Positions 36,230 to 48,592 of a DNA stretch of 64,000 bases are shown here, piece after piece. The first letter of the stretch is position 1; each line of letters starts with the position of its first letter. The notes below the pieces were generated by a model, which did not search any database, had not been told where the DNA came from, and saw nothing but the letters and a program-made list of their open reading frames with translations. The stretch is from Thamnidium elegans (lineage: Eukaryota > Mucoromycota > Mucoromycetes > Mucorales > Mucoraceae), in NCBI GenBank assembly GCA_025201345.1, contig JAIXMG010000012.1, positions 852,222 through 916,221 of the forward strand, written 5' to 3'. The position numbers and the translations under genes are program-made.

Positions 36230-37103
36230 AACTGGTCTTTATTATTTGAAAAGTGAAACGATTTTATATGATTTAATTTACTTTTCGTCTTGACTGTACC
36301 AAATATAATAAAGGGGAACATTATTAAAAAAAACAAGTGTCTTTCATTTTATTGGTTTATTGCTATTTTTTTTAAAAAAATAGCCCTTCTTAATTTTAAC
36401 TTTATCGCAAATGTTTTTCGTTATACGCAAAAAAGACCACAGATTCATTTAATAATAGCCGTGTCATCAACTGTCAGTAAATAACTACGTTATATATAGT
36501 ACCATTATAGGTAGAAGCTGCTGTATAAAAGCATAGTAATGTCAATATGTATGCCAGAAATACTGAATAGTAACAATATTCCAGATCCCAAAAAGAAAAT
36601 AAAAAATGTTAGTTTTATTTCTACTTTACCCGAAGTATTCAAACCGCACAGGCGGCGAAGCACAACCTATGTTGTATCGGAATCTTAATTACCTAGAGAA
36701 TTAATACAATCTTGTGTTCTTAACTTTCTTGACTATAATAAAAAAAAACCAAGAGATACGGATTCTTGATTTAATTCTAAAAACTTAGGGGGTAAAAGGC
36801 TTATTTTTATTTCTAATAAAACTAATACTATTTTATAAAGGCAGAGGGTGGTACAGGATAAAGCTCAACATCCTACAACCGAGAGTTTTCTCCTGTACTA
36901 CACCATGGTCTTCTACCTCCTTCAATTTTTTTTTCTTAAGGCAGACTTGCGGTCCGGACCGTCCAAACCCACCTTATAACACCTGGTGCACCATGGCTTT
37001 AAAGCGTATATTTTGGGTAATTATACGCGCACCGTTTTTTTCGCACCGTCTTTTTTAATTGGCGTTCTCTTTAAACTTTTAAATAACAAATTTCAAACGA
37101 AAC
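36230..37103. other. Region between accessory gene and MULE remnant
   Basis: No gene. Near 36948-36962 there is a GC-rich palindrome (TGCGGTCCGGACCGTCC), and CGCACCGT occurs twice near 37027-37050. These could be the remains of a terminal repeat of the adjacent Mutator-like element, but I could not find the matching end. Confidence 0.35.
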
Positions 37104-39425
37104 GAATGGTAATGAATATCTAATTCAAGTACTTCTTGCAGAGTTTAAAGAGGAAGATTGCGAAATACAAAATTATGATGAGCTCATAATTGAAGAGGAT
37201 TCTAAAGCTGACGACGCCAAGGAATTAATTGCACGTCATCCAGAAACAAGTTATGATTGGGATAATCTTACCGACGTTGAAGAGGAAGAAAACAGCGTTG
37301 AGGCTACCCGCGTACTACCTTCTTTTATTGATACAGTCTCATACGATGAAAGAACAGAGGAATTGGAAACTCTTCGAAAAAGAATTCCCTTCGGTAAATC
37401 CTTTTTGGATAAAGCAGACGCCAGGCTCCAAATTCAAAAAATTAGTAGGGCCAATAACATCCCATTCGAAACTATTAGAAGCGATGCAAAGTATGTTAAG
37501 ATGGGATGTAAGCATTTTGGCTCTTATCGTACTGGGAGAAAAGATGAAGAAAGTAAAATTACATAACTTTGTGTCTGAATTTAGTCTAAGACATGAAGCT
37601 GTTTTGTCTTTTTTAGAGAAAGAGGAAGATAATGACAAGAGTTTTATCAAGAGGCCAAGTAGAACAACAGGTAAAATGGATTGTACCGCTTTTATTAATA
37701 TTAGAGTGGATAATAAGAGTCCCGGAAACCCCTGGATAATCAATAGCAACTGTTTCGCGCATAACCATCCCATCAGCGAAGATGAGAGGCTTTATAGTGT
37801 AAACAGAAAGCTGGATGCTGAGAACCAAGAATTAGTGATCAATTTAATGTCTAATGGTACGCTTCCAAGGGAAGCTTTAAAGGTAAGTCTCATTATTACA
37901 AGTTTTCATTGAGTTATTATGCTGTCATGATCATTTTAGTTTTCTTTTTTTTAAAAAATAAAAAAATAAAATAATATATAATATAATTCAGTCAAGGCAA
38001 TAAAACTCTGAAAACTCAAAGTTTGCGCAGTCGTTTTAATACCATCCAATTTTTTTTTTCATTTCACATAAACTACCAGATTCTTGAAACAAGAGGTGTT
38101 ACCAATGTATTGGTGACTGACCTAACAAACATACAGCAACAGTTTTGTCGTGATAATCATGTTCAGATGTGGAATTTTATAAAAAAACTTGGAAATGACC
38201 GGCCACCAAGTATGTTGGATGGTTGACACGGACGAAATAATTTGTGGTGTATTCTTTATGCATCAACATGGCGTTGAAGAAACCCGCAATCTTCCTGAGC
38301 GTATTGTAGTTGATGCTACATATAAGACAACTCTCATAAGATGGTTTTGTTAAATTTTGTGATTGCTGGTACTTTGCGCTCCAAAGAAAAACCAAAACAG
38401 CTAACTACGATTCCTGTTGCCGGCTGTTGGTTAGATAGAGAAACCAGCTCAAGATGAAAGTGGGCATTAGGTTGTTTTCGTGAAGTTATTTGATCGAATG
38501 GATCTGATTCAAAATACGAATTACCCAACTGCTTTGTAACAGATAATGATGAAGCTTTGTTAGGTGCTATTAAATTGGGTTTTCCTAGCAGCAAAAGAAT
38601 TTTGTGCTGGATCCACGTTCAACGAAACTTCGTTCTTAATTTCAAAGCGAATCTTCTCTCCAAAATAAGGAAAAACAGTAAGTGGTTCTCCCATACATAA
38701 TTCTCATATGTATTTTCTTCCCTCCTCCAAAATTAAATGAACGTTATACATATTTTAGATAGCGAACTTCAATCAGTCGTTTTAAAGTTTATGAAAATAA
38801 TCAGAAATCTGACGATTGTATGTACCACCAAGGCAACTTTTCTGGATGCTAAAAATCAATATATGGCATTTGTATCGAATAAAGCTATGCTTACGGAAGT
38901 TGGTACCAACAAAATGATACTTTATTTAAACTAGTAAGTGATACTTTTTATTCGTTATATGGCTTTAAAAAGCCTGTTAATCGCTTTTATAACAATTTTT
39001 ATATTTGAACGTACTAATTTTACAAATAAGCATGATGAAAAAAAAAAAAAGAATCTTGGGTGGATTACTACGTGAATTCATTGATGCATATGGGAAATAG
39101 AAGCTCAAATAGAGTCAAATTAACACACGCCAACATAAAAAGAAGTAACCAAACTCCATCAGGTAGTATGGCTATCGTAACCGAAAAAGTCAATCTTTGG
39201 ATTAAAAAACGGTTTTTTTTTAGCGTTTGGTATTATGACAGTTAACCTTAAATTTTGATGATATTATATTTAGGAGAACTACCGTAACTTGCAATCTGCA
39301 AAAGAATCAATATCACAAAAACCAGTATATTTGGGTTCTGAAATCACAAAAAAATTAAGTGATTTAAGACTAAATATTACAAACTTTGCATACGAAAGTA
39401 TCAGAGTGTTTAAAAATGTATATTG
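37104..39425 (+). pseudogene. Decayed FAR1/Mutator-like (MULE) transposase
   Basis: Protein-like stretches in changing frames appear in the order of a FAR1-type MULE transposase. First comes an acidic N-terminus, then a FAR1-like zinc domain (MDCTAFINIRVDNKSPGNPW ... CFAHNHP). A probable intron lies at about 37883-38079. The transposase core follows (RIVVDATYK, then VIAGTLRSKEK, CFVTDNDEALLGAI and LCWIHVQRNFVLNF). A C-terminal part near 39050-39420 includes WVDYYVNSLMHMGNRSSNRV. At least four frameshifts or stops break it (for example near 37545, 38220, 38350 and 38455). Host FAR1-like transcription factors share this fold, but the damage and surroundings favour a dead transposon. Confidence 0.82.
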
Positions 39426-40035
39426 ACAGACATTTGATACGATCGACAATACCAAGTGTTGCAGTATTTTTTACAAATTTGTTTTATCGTGTCAATAATA
39501 AAAAAAAATAAAGAATTCCCAATAAAATAGCATTATTTCTTGTTGTGCATATTTGATGCACTAAAAAAAAAAAAGAAAACTTCCTTGTGACAGAAAAAAA
39601 AAGGATTCATGTATTAAATAAACCAATTAAAACACACTAGTCAACAAGACATTACATTAAATATGCTTAGGATAGCTATACTACTTATAATATAATACTT
39701 TCATGTCGTCAAAAGAAACAGTTATTCTTACAGTCAAAATAAATATTATCATTTATAAAGAAAGGGCCACCAATTTGTTTTAATTATTTAAAATTTTTTT
39801 TTTATCATACATTCACTTCTTAATTAAAAAAAATGGAAAGTGATGCATATTCCTTTTGGAGAATATTTGACCGAATCAAAAGAGATGATAATAGCTATTG
39901 ATTCTTAAAGAAAGCAATGTCTATATAAAAATAGCTATTGGTTCTTTGAAAAATCAATTTCCATGTAAAAAAAAAAGATATATAATAAGAGCGGCATTTT
40001 GGATTATGATTAAATTCATCAACGCTTTTTCTATC
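39426..40035. other. Short gene-free stretch
   Basis: AT-rich with A-runs. ATGGAAAGTGATGCATATTC at 39833 opens a short frame that stops after 23 codons. Nothing else recognised. Confidence 0.4.
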
Positions 40036-41411
40036 ATGTCTAATAACCGCAAAAGAAAAATCAATTGTTATTGTTTAGAATGCGATGGTGCATGTGTACC
40101 ATTTACTACGGCAAGAAATCACAAAGAGGAAAATAAATTTAAAGATAGTCTTGTGCAATCTAGTCTTGTGGCATCTAGTATTATGGTATTCACTAGTATA
40201 ATAACAGATGGTAACGTAGAATTATCGTATTTCGAAAAATTTAAAGCATTACTTACAAAGCCTTTAGAAACAGATACACCAATAGCAGACAATACATTAT
40301 CTTTTTCTGGATTTTTAATATCTTCTATTGAGGCTGAATTCTCCCATGTTGCAGACGCAGTTGAACAGGATTCACTTGACCTAGAGCTATTCAGTATAGC
40401 CCTTTTTTTTTTTTTACCTATATACATCAATGTACTAATACGTTATTAAGATGACGGAGAAAGTATTGTATTTGGGGATGATAATGTATCTATATTAGAA
40501 GACACAATTGAAGAGTTTGCTTTACCTGAGGAGAATTGGATGGATGAGGTAATATCAATGTTAAATGATATTGATAACTATGTAAACAAATTCGTCATAA
40601 AAAAAGTTTTTTTTTTTTTTTAATGTCATAATGATGTATCCAAGTAACATTAGAGTAATATAATTTAGATATAATTTATACAAGTATGATATCAGTTATC
40701 AATTTACATAAAATTATATACAGATAGAATATTAGCTACATATTACTTTGATCCCTTTGTACTATGTTATAACGAATGATAAATATGTGTATAACAAAGC
40801 ATGGTGCAACAGCTAAAAAGTGATACAATGATACATTTTCTATAATCAGATTTGTTGTTGTGATTACTCTATAATCAGTGTACCCATCCATAAAAGGGTT
40901 ATGTATCTATATACTCGTTTAACTTACAACCATGTCATGCTGGTACTATCTTATTTTCTAAAAGTCTATAAAAAGGCTCTTATTTTTAATTTAATAAAAC
41001 AATAATCTCTTTCAGTCTGATAAACTTTTCTTTTATTTTTTCTTTTTTTGATATTTACTCTGTCAATATCACACATAATACACAATTTATTAATTAATTC
41101 ACAATAGAAAGCACGAGTTTTACCTCTGTCCATCTAAGAGGGCCTATTTACCTATTTATTTGTTTTTTCCAAGAGAATTACCTACTGTGAAAAAAGAGAC
41201 TTGTTTCTGTTCATTAACGGATGGAATTACAACATATGGTACTTGCTCAAAATGCTATACATTGTATCTATATTCCAACAGTGCAGGATTAACTACATAT
41301 TTTTCTTTTCTAAAATATTCTATCTGTATTCATGTCAAGTTTTTAATGTACCAGTGGGCATGGCTCTTTTGTTCTAGAAATATTACACCAACATCTTATT
41401 TGATCAGATGA
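40036..41411 (+). pseudogene. 5' part of a tnp2/CACTA-like transposon gene, truncated
   Basis: Exons 40036-40393 and 40451-40548 splice cleanly in frame (LELF|NDGESI). They encode a Cys/His motif (CYCLECDGACVPFTTARNH), a Ser-rich helical region and an acidic end (EDTIEEFALPEENWMDE). After the next donor-like site the frame runs into poly-T and stops. Further on, 41160-41411 encodes PRELPTVKKETCFCSLTDGI followed by YGTCSKCYTLY. That C-x2-C-x2-LY pattern is one I associate with tnp2-type (Transposase_21) transposase genes. I interpret the whole as the front end of such a gene whose catalytic part is missing. The first two exons could alternatively be a separate small gene. Confidence 0.5.
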
Positions 41412-43339
41412 GTATTTGTTTATGTTTTTTTATATACAGTATAAAGCTACTTTTTTTTTATTGAAGACTATAAGAGAAGAAATAAACAAAAAAATTTCCT
41501 TTTTTTCTTTAAAAAAAAATAATGATGGTAAGAAATTAATTAATTTATTATATTGTTTCTAATGTTTTTTTTCTAGATTTCGTAGCCTCAAAGATCTATA
41601 TTATGATTTGACTTTTTTTTTTTTTGGAGGTAAGATCGCTATATATACATATATCACGTTGATATATAGCTAATGATCATTTAGTTTTTTTTTCTATGTA
41701 TTCATATATAGCATACTTCTGGTCTAAAGGTATATTATCAAAATAGGATATAAGATATTGAGCCTATTTTAATGATTTTTATTACGCCTTTCCGAAACTA
41801 ATTGTTGCTATCTATTGTTCTTCTTTTAAGTTGCCACTTGATCTTCTAGTACGCAAAGAGGCTATATCCACGCGTGTGGATACAAGTATAAAGAAATTTC
41901 TAGTCAGACAATTACACGTTATACGCCTATAAAGATAGATGTAGCTTTTTTTCTAAGTAAAATAATTTTTCTGCCCAATTTTAATGTTATTTAACGTATC
42001 GTTTCGTATATATCGTTTTTTATATCCCTTTTTATATCGCTTTTTATATAGTATATTGTTTTATATGTCGTTTGATACGTCGACGGAATAAGTCTGTTCG
42101 GATATAGCTATATATATGTATATATCACTAGGACTCCGAAAGGACAGAAAAATCCTTAATTTATTAAAAACTGTGATATTGACGGTTATAAAATAAAAGT
42201 AAATATCAAAATACAAAAAATAAAATATAATAACAGAAAATTATCAGACTTTAAAAAGGTAATAGTTTTTATTATAAGAAAATGTGTGTGCCTTATATAC
42301 ATATTGGATTTAAATGGACGCTTATCATAAGATGTGAAACTTAGACAGTATAATATATAGCAGCTATATATCTAACCTTTTGATTACTATTTAAGATCTG
42401 CTTTCTATCTTATTTGACAAGTGTGATATTGACGATTATGCTAATAAGAGTAAATATCAAAAAAAGAAAATAAAGAAAATAAACGTAGAATTTATCAGAC
42501 TTTAAAAAGGAATTGTTGTTTTTATTAATGAAATAATGTGTGCCTTATATACAAAATAAGTTAAATAAGCGCTTATCCACTTAATATGAAACATCACCTA
42601 AGCCAAAAAAATTTACTCTATCCGCTGAGATTCAGCGAGCAGTTAACGAATCCATTTCTGAGCGAATTTTTGGATGGATGAGGTGAACTCGTTTTTCTTA
42701 ACGGATCCATTCCCTTATAACGGATCCATTTTCATTTTAACATATTTTTTTTTTTTTTTTTTAGGGAACGAATTATACTGAAACAGTGTTTTTTTACGAT
42801 AGAAGGGTCATATATATTATAGTTTAATTATTGTTTTTATTAAAAAAATTTAAATAAATATATACATTCATAATAAGGATGCTAATGGTGTAGTAAATAC
42901 AGTTATATGAACTGTTACAGGAGAGACCCCTGTGCTTGAACGTGATAGAGAATATAAAGAATACAGGTAATAGAATATACAGCAGTTTAAACGATCTAAA
43001 TGAGTACTTACAAATGCAGCTCCGTAAACTAAAGTATTGAACTACGGCTTTTTTTTTTTTAAAAAAAAAGGATAAAGTCAGTAAACCGGAAGTTTTTTTT
43101 ATTTATTATTGCTCATTCCAAATGAGAACTTACATTAGAGATGGGTACAACATGAGTATAGGAGACACAACCTAGTTTAAATAAAATTAGAAGGTGAATA
43201 TGGAGAAAGAAAAAGTATGTTACCGATTGCCTAGAGGAAACAGTTCATGTTTGTCTGAAATATACAATAGAAAATAAGTCCTTTAAAGTATTGATAAAAG
43301 TCTTAGTTGTGATTGTTTTTATTTTAGATGAAAAAGAAG
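41412..43339. other. Gene-free repeat-rich region
   Basis: Contains TATA-rich short repeats near 41640-41710 and 42000-42130, LTR-family remnants (annotated separately), and a GGATCCATT repeat near 42640-42735 (AACGGATCCATT twice). No gene. Confidence 0.5.
42172..42600 (-). repeat. Two adjacent diverged LTR-family copies
   Basis: TGTGATATTGACG occurs at 42172 and again at 42422. Each is followed by the same order of blocks: AAATATCAAA, TTATCAGACTTTAAAAAGG, TTTTTATTA, GTGTGCCTTATATAC and a GCGCTTATC-type block. In reverse complement these blocks form the 3' part of the LTR family seen at 45080-45625 and 61260-61702. The copies are diverged and lack clear target duplications. Confidence 0.7.
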
Positions 43340-43652
43340 GATGTATTTATACTAAAGGGGTTATACAATTAGCCATTCTAATTGTAGAGTAATAAAAGTC
43401 AGTTTTAAATATCATAAGTATTATGGTTAATCCTTATTGATAATCCGATTGGTTTAAGCATTTATGCGCATTGTGTTTAATTGGTAGTTCTTATTATTAA
43501 ATGGCAGTTGCCCTGTCATTGTTAATAATAATGGATGATTGCTTAGGATAATTCTATATTGTATTATTAATCGTCTATGTTTAATAATGTTTAGTTTTGA
43601 TGTGCTATATCGTAATAATAACGAAGATGAAGAGGGATATATAGTCTGTATA
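43340..43652 (-). repeat. Second LTR-like family, interrupted by Tc1 element A
   Basis: In reverse complement this begins TGATATACAGACTATATATC (the first bases are now at 46210-46214, on the far side of element A). It includes ATCAAAACTAAACATTATTA and CCAATTAAACACAATG, and ends in a TATA-like AGTATAAATACATCC and AATAAA-type region. A diverged plus-strand copy lies at 62440-62720. The left end and target duplication are not clear. Confidence 0.6.
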
Positions 43653-44165
43653 CAGTGGGTGGAAAAATGGTCCGGATGCTTTATATTTTTTCACCTCCGT
43701 ACTTGTAACTCTACAACCAAGAATAGGATTAAGTTGAAATAAAATACAATAGAAGAGGGAAATCGTTTACTTTCAAATAGGTAAAAAGTTGGGATAAAAA
43801 CATTATATGTGGTTAAAATAATTTTATTTAAAAATGACATATACATCCGGACCATTTTTCAGGGTCAAATTTAAAATATGAAAAGTTCCGAAATATTGGG
43901 ATAATGAAAGTATTAACAATTAATATGTATTTGCTACGGTATGTAGGTATCTTTCCGAGGTATGTATTGCATATACATATAAAAGGAAGACTTTTTCAAA
44001 ATTGTTTTTCATTCTTTTATTCTTTCTTTTTTTTTTTAAATTATGGTTCGATCTCTTCCCAAAGATACTCAAAATAGTCTACAAAATTTGCTTCAATCTG
44101 GTTATTCCTACTCTCAGATCATGAAACGAATTCCTGGAATTAAAAAAAGCACAATTAGTGACTAC

Positions 44166-44515
44166 TGTGGTAAAATCACACATAAAATAAAATATATAAT
44201 AATCGATGAACCATCGATTATAAAACATAACAAACCTTAGGTATCAAAATGAACCTTATATATAAAAAAAGCGCAGGATCTAGAAATCAAGATCCTCAGG
44301 CTATAAAAATCACTAGATCAAATCTACGTGTAACGATCAATCACAATAGTGTGACCACTATTGTGAAAGACTATAAATAAGAAATCATAGTTAGCAATCC
44401 CTTTTACCGGGATTGATTTTTACAATTAAAATAAGAAATAAACGTTATTAGACATTTAATCTTATTCACCTGTTTTTATTAATTTTTCTGTGTTAAATCA
44501 AAGTATTTCTCCACA
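44166..44515 (+). mobile_element. Solo LTR (350 bp) with ACTAC target duplication
   Basis: Begins TGTGGTAAAATCACACAT and ends TATTTCTCCACA, so it has TG...CA termini. It is flanked by ACTAC at 44161-44165 and 44516-44520. It interrupts codons for the transposase helix-turn-helix region. There are AATAAAC and TATAAAAAT-type signals inside. No internal retrotransposon sequence is present, as expected after LTR-LTR recombination. Confidence 0.93.
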
Positions 44516-45079
44516 ACTACAAGCGGAAGCGGTATCCTAATTCACCGATCAACAACCCAGGGAGACCCGCTCTTTTAGGCAATACTACGCAAAACTACAT
44601 TCGAAAGAGCTTAATTTTGGGTAAACTAAAGACTGGAAAAGACGTTCAGAGGTACCTGGAATCTATTGATATTAAAATGGAGTATAGTACATGCCTTAAG
44701 GTGCTAAAATCTATGGGGTTCCAAGCGTATATAAAAAAGAAAAAACCTTTCCTTAAAGCCGAGCATAGAAAAAACAGGCTACGTTGGGCCAAAGCTCATA
44801 GAAATTGGACATCCGACGATTGGAGACGAATGGTATTCTCTGACGAAACAAAAATTAATGTTTGGGGTTCTGATGGGTGCAAGTACTATTGGAAAAGACC
44901 TGATGATATACTTCGATTTCATCATATTGAAATGACATTGAAGCATGGTGGAGGCGGTATTATGATGTGGGGTTGTATAACATATGACGGTCCAGGATAT
45001 GCGTGCCAGATATATGATGGGAATATGAAAAAAGAGGACTATATCCATATTTTAAGTACGACTTTAAAAGACACGATGG

Positions 45080-45625
45080 TGTTATATCTACGTATTATAT
45101 TTCAATAAATACTAATTTATATATACTTATACAAGTCATATCCTCATATGTCACTTACATAAGCTATACACAAATCACAGTATTTATTTACAAATTAATC
45201 TCAGATATATTCTATTGTTCTATCGCTTTGATCATAAAACTAGAAGACTGCTTAAACTCTTGACAAACAGAAGATAACTGGTTTACATAAATAATTGTCA
45301 CATTATTTATAATCAACAAGCCTCTATCTTACGTCTTTTGTTAAAGAAGCCAATTAGAAGCATAATACGCATCGCTGCTATTGTAATTGACCTTCTAAAG
45401 AATCTATTTATCTTTCCAAATTGCTCATTCATTAATGTCTCGTTGAAACTGTCCAAGTTTCACATTAATGGTAAGCGCTTATTCAACCCATAATATGTAT
45501 ATAAGGCACACACTTTTTCATTAATAAAAATAACAATCTATTCTTAGTCTGATAATTATCTAGTTATTTTACTTTTTTATTTTATTTTTTGATATAACTT
45601 TTATTTTATAACCGTTAATATCACA
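45080..45625 (+). mobile_element. Solo LTR (546 bp) with GATGG target duplication
   Basis: Begins TGTTATATCTACGTATTATA and ends CCGTTAATATCACA, flanked by GATGG (45075-45079 and 45626-45630). It has a TATA-like GTATATAAGGCACAC followed about 25 bp later by an AATAAA signal, fixing plus orientation. The same family occurs at 61260-61702 (minus, with its own TATAT duplication), as a fragment at 50073-50399, and as older copies at 42172-42600. Confidence 0.95.
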
Positions 45626-46379
45626 GATGGAGTGGTATGGTTACAACCCAAAAGCTATATATTTTCAACAGGATAAGGATCCGAAACATACTTCGAAGGC
45701 AACAAAGACCTGGTTAAATGAAAATAAATTTAATACCGATTGGACATATAGTTGGCCTTCTCAAAGCCCCGATTTAAATCCTATAGAACACATATGGCAT
45801 CACTTAAAGTTAAAGTTAAGCTCTTACCCAACAAAGGCAGTAGGAGTACATGAATTGTGGGAAAGAGTTGAAGAACAATGGGCAACGTTTACAAAAGAAG
45901 ATTGTCAAAGATATATAGATAGTATGCCTAAAAGAATAGAAGCTGTTATTAAGGCTAAAGGAGGTCCAACTAAATATTAAATATTTTAAATTTGACCCTG
46001 AAAAATGGTCCGGATGTATATGTCATTTTTAAATAAAATTATTTTAACCACATATAATGTTTTTATTCCAACTTTTTACCTATTTGAAAGTAAACGATTT
46101 CCCTCTTCTATTGTATTTTATTTCAACTTAATCCTATTCTTGGTTGTAGAGTTACAAGTACGAAGGTGAAAAAATATAAAGCATCCGGACCATTTTTCCA
46201 CCCACTGTATATCAGGGTTTAAGTCCGGGCTTTGAGCGGGCCAGTCTTCCAGAAGATGAACACCTTTGTCATTTAACCACTTCATTGTTGATTTTGATTT
46301 GTGCTTTGGATCGTTATCTTGCTGAAAGTAGACATTGTTATACTGCAAATTATAGTAATCCATGGTATCGTTAAGGGAA

Positions 46380-47898
46380 CACCAAGGCGAGAAATAGCGC
46401 TAAATTTAGCGCTGTTGCTAAGCACTGGTGCTTGGTTTAGCGCTAGCGCTTCAGTTACGACTGATGCTTGGTCTAGCGCTAGCGCTAGATTAAGCGTTGG
46501 CGCACATTTAAAAAAAACAGCATTACGACGGTATGGAATTAATCAGGTCATGGTATAAAATATTTATTCAATAATATAATAATTATAGCACATTTTGTAA
46601 TAAATATTTATATATTCAGGTATATAAAAAAAAAGAGATTCTGAAAAAAAAAGCGAGCATTTTTATTATTTATTTATATGTGGATGTATATATTAAGAAA
46701 TGGAAGAGTATATGTGTATATTATAGTTTGTTATTATATTTTGATACGGACAATAATAAAAAAAAGAAAAAAAAAAGGGAATGGACACTTGTGGAATAAG
46801 ACAATACCTATAAAAAAAAAAGAGTCAGAATAAGCTATTATTAAGTTTGAATCAAATGAAATAATTACCTTTTAGCAAAATTTATTAAAGTAAACACCCT
46901 TTAAGCAAGCAGTAATAAAAATAATAGAATATTAGATATATGAAGTTGTCTTCATAATTTATACTTAATAGCATTACCTGATTTCAAAGAATGAGATGAG
47001 TTACAACATGGCGAAAACCTATATAAGTAAAGTTCAAAAGAACTCTTATTTTATTTTATTAAGAAAAATTGATAAAAGAAAAAAAAATAAAAGGAAAGGA
47101 AAAGCAATTAAAAAAAGGAAATATTTATACTAAAAAAAAAACGAATCCCCAGTATTATTAATCTGACATTATTTCAACTGTTGGTTTAATTCAAAAGACT
47201 GACTTGATAAATAAACAAGTTGGGTCGTCTAATTGGTACTATGTCATTTTGTCTTCGACAGCTTTCGATCAAGACATGTTCAAAAAATGCCAGCAAGATA
47301 AACAACTTGTAATAGTAGTGTAAATTATTTCGTCTGTCTTAAAAAAAAAAGGATATATTTTTGACTTTTAAAAAAAGGAGCTTCTACTTCGATAGTGATT
47401 TGCAAATTATTACGAGATAGGCTTATTATAAAAAATCCAGTATATGTACAATAAATTAGAATTACATCTTTATTATTTACCATATTTTATAGAGCTAGCA
47501 GTAGGGTCTTTTTTTATTGTTGTAACTAACGGTCGTAATATTCATTTAAAAAAGTAAAATAGTTATAAAGTAGTTGAATAGAGTGAAGCTTGAAAAAAAA
47601 AAGCATAGTTTATAAAGTCTTTTATTAAGCGGAAGATAAAATAACAATATGTCAAATGGCTCATAAAAAAAAAAAAAATCCAGCGCTAAATTTAGCGCTA
47701 GCGCTTCACCAAGCGTTGAAATGGTTTTTTTTTTTTTTTTTGTGAAAAAAAGCTAACCCTGGGCTTGAAAAGATGGGGTTCCAATTTCCAGTGATTTTTT
47801 TTTCACCTGCTTAAAATTAGCGCTAGTGCTTCCCCAAGCATCCCAGTGCTTGTACAAGCACCAGTGCTTAAGATTTAGCGCTATTTCTCGCCGTGGTG
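46380..47898. mobile_element. CACTA-like non-autonomous element with AGCGCT subterminal repeats
   Basis: 1519 bp. Left end CACCAAGGCGAGAAATAGCG; right end, in reverse complement, CACCACGGCGAGAAATAGCG. Flanked by a 3-bp duplication GAA (46377-46379 and 47899-47901), which exactly restores the interrupted transposase. Both ends carry clustered AGCGCTAGCGCT, AAGCACTGGTGCTT and related palindromic motifs over ~120 bp. Short CAC-starting ends, 3-bp duplications and subterminal repeats are the hallmarks of CACTA/EnSpm elements. The middle has no ORF and consists of A-rich DNA, so an autonomous partner must supply the transposase. Confidence 0.82.
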
Positions 47899-48325
47899 GA
47901 AGTGTCTAGTATATGTTGATAGTCTTCTGATTTCATTGTCCCATCAAATATCTGACAAGCGTAACCTGGCCCTTCATAAGTGATACAGCCCCATATCATT
48001 AAATTTCCACCACCATGCTTAACGGTAACATCAATATGATGTGGTTTTAGTTCATCGCCTGGTCTAGACCAATAGTACTTACAGCCATCGGAGCCCCAAA
48101 TGTTAATTTTTGTCTCGTCTGAGAATATTACACGTTGCCAATCATCACTTGTCCAATGCTCATGTCTTTTGGCCCACGCTAACCTAGCTGCTTTGTGTTT
48201 TTTCGACATGAACGGCTTTTTTTTCTTTATGGCAGAAAAAAAATTAAGTGATTTGAGTACGTTAGCAGCAGTTTTTGCTGTTAAATTGTATCCCATCTCA
48301 AGGAGAGCCTTATAAACATCAGTAG

Positions 48326-48592
48326 TGTGGTATTTAACCATAAAAACTAACGCAAGTTATCACTCCAAATATATCTGAGGTGGTTACACAACAACCTCAG
48401 TTAGGTATCGCTTACTACCCTGGTTCTTAAACCTAAATTATTCTTACTATAAAAAGGATATTTTACGAGGTAACCTTTTGTTCCCTCTCTTGTTTTTTAG
48501 AAGTCATTTTTTAATTAATAAAGATCCAAAAGAAGTTTCATCTTATTTTCTGCTGTCTCTTTTTATTTCATAATTCGATACTAAATATCTCA
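48326..48592 (+). mobile_element. Solo LTR (267 bp) with AGTAG target duplication
   Basis: Begins TGTGGTATTTAACCATAAAA and ends CTAAATATCTCA, flanked by AGTAG at 48321-48325 and 48593-48597. ACTATAAAAAGGATA works as a TATA box and AATAAAGATCC as a polyA signal, giving plus orientation. It lies inside the B transposase. It does not resemble the 546-bp family beyond the LTR plan, so at least two LTR families have been active here. Confidence 0.9.

Larger units (their letters stand above)
44043..45980 (+). pseudogene. Tc1-type transposase of element A, split by two solo LTRs
   Basis: The ATG at 44043 opens the helix-turn-helix part (MVRSLPKDTQ ... ITHK). The catalytic part has KPFLKAEHRKNRLRWAKAHR, FSDETKINVWGS (first Asp), FQQDKDPKHTS (second Asp) and SPDLNPIEHIWHHL (Glu), a DD34E-like arrangement. 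The frame is broken only by the LTRs at 44166-44515 and 45080-45625. Subtracting each LTR plus one copy of its 5-bp duplication leaves exactly 1032 nt, 344 codons including the stop, with no other stop seen. The insertions were therefore the inactivating events, and the gene was probably intact shortly before. Confidence 0.93.
43653..46207 (+). mobile_element. Tc1/mariner element A with long terminal inverted repeats
   Basis: Ends are CAGTGGGTGGAAAAATGGTC on the left and the reverse complement on the right, flanked by TA on both sides (43651-43652 and 46208-46209), the Tc1/mariner target duplication. The inverted repeats are about 228 bp long (43653-43880 and 45980-46207) and contain the core ATGGTCCGGAT at both their outer and inner ends. 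The element is 2555 bp long because two solo LTRs sit inside. Without them it would be about 1.65 kb. It landed in an LTR-like sequence that itself lies in Tc1 element B. Confidence 0.95.
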
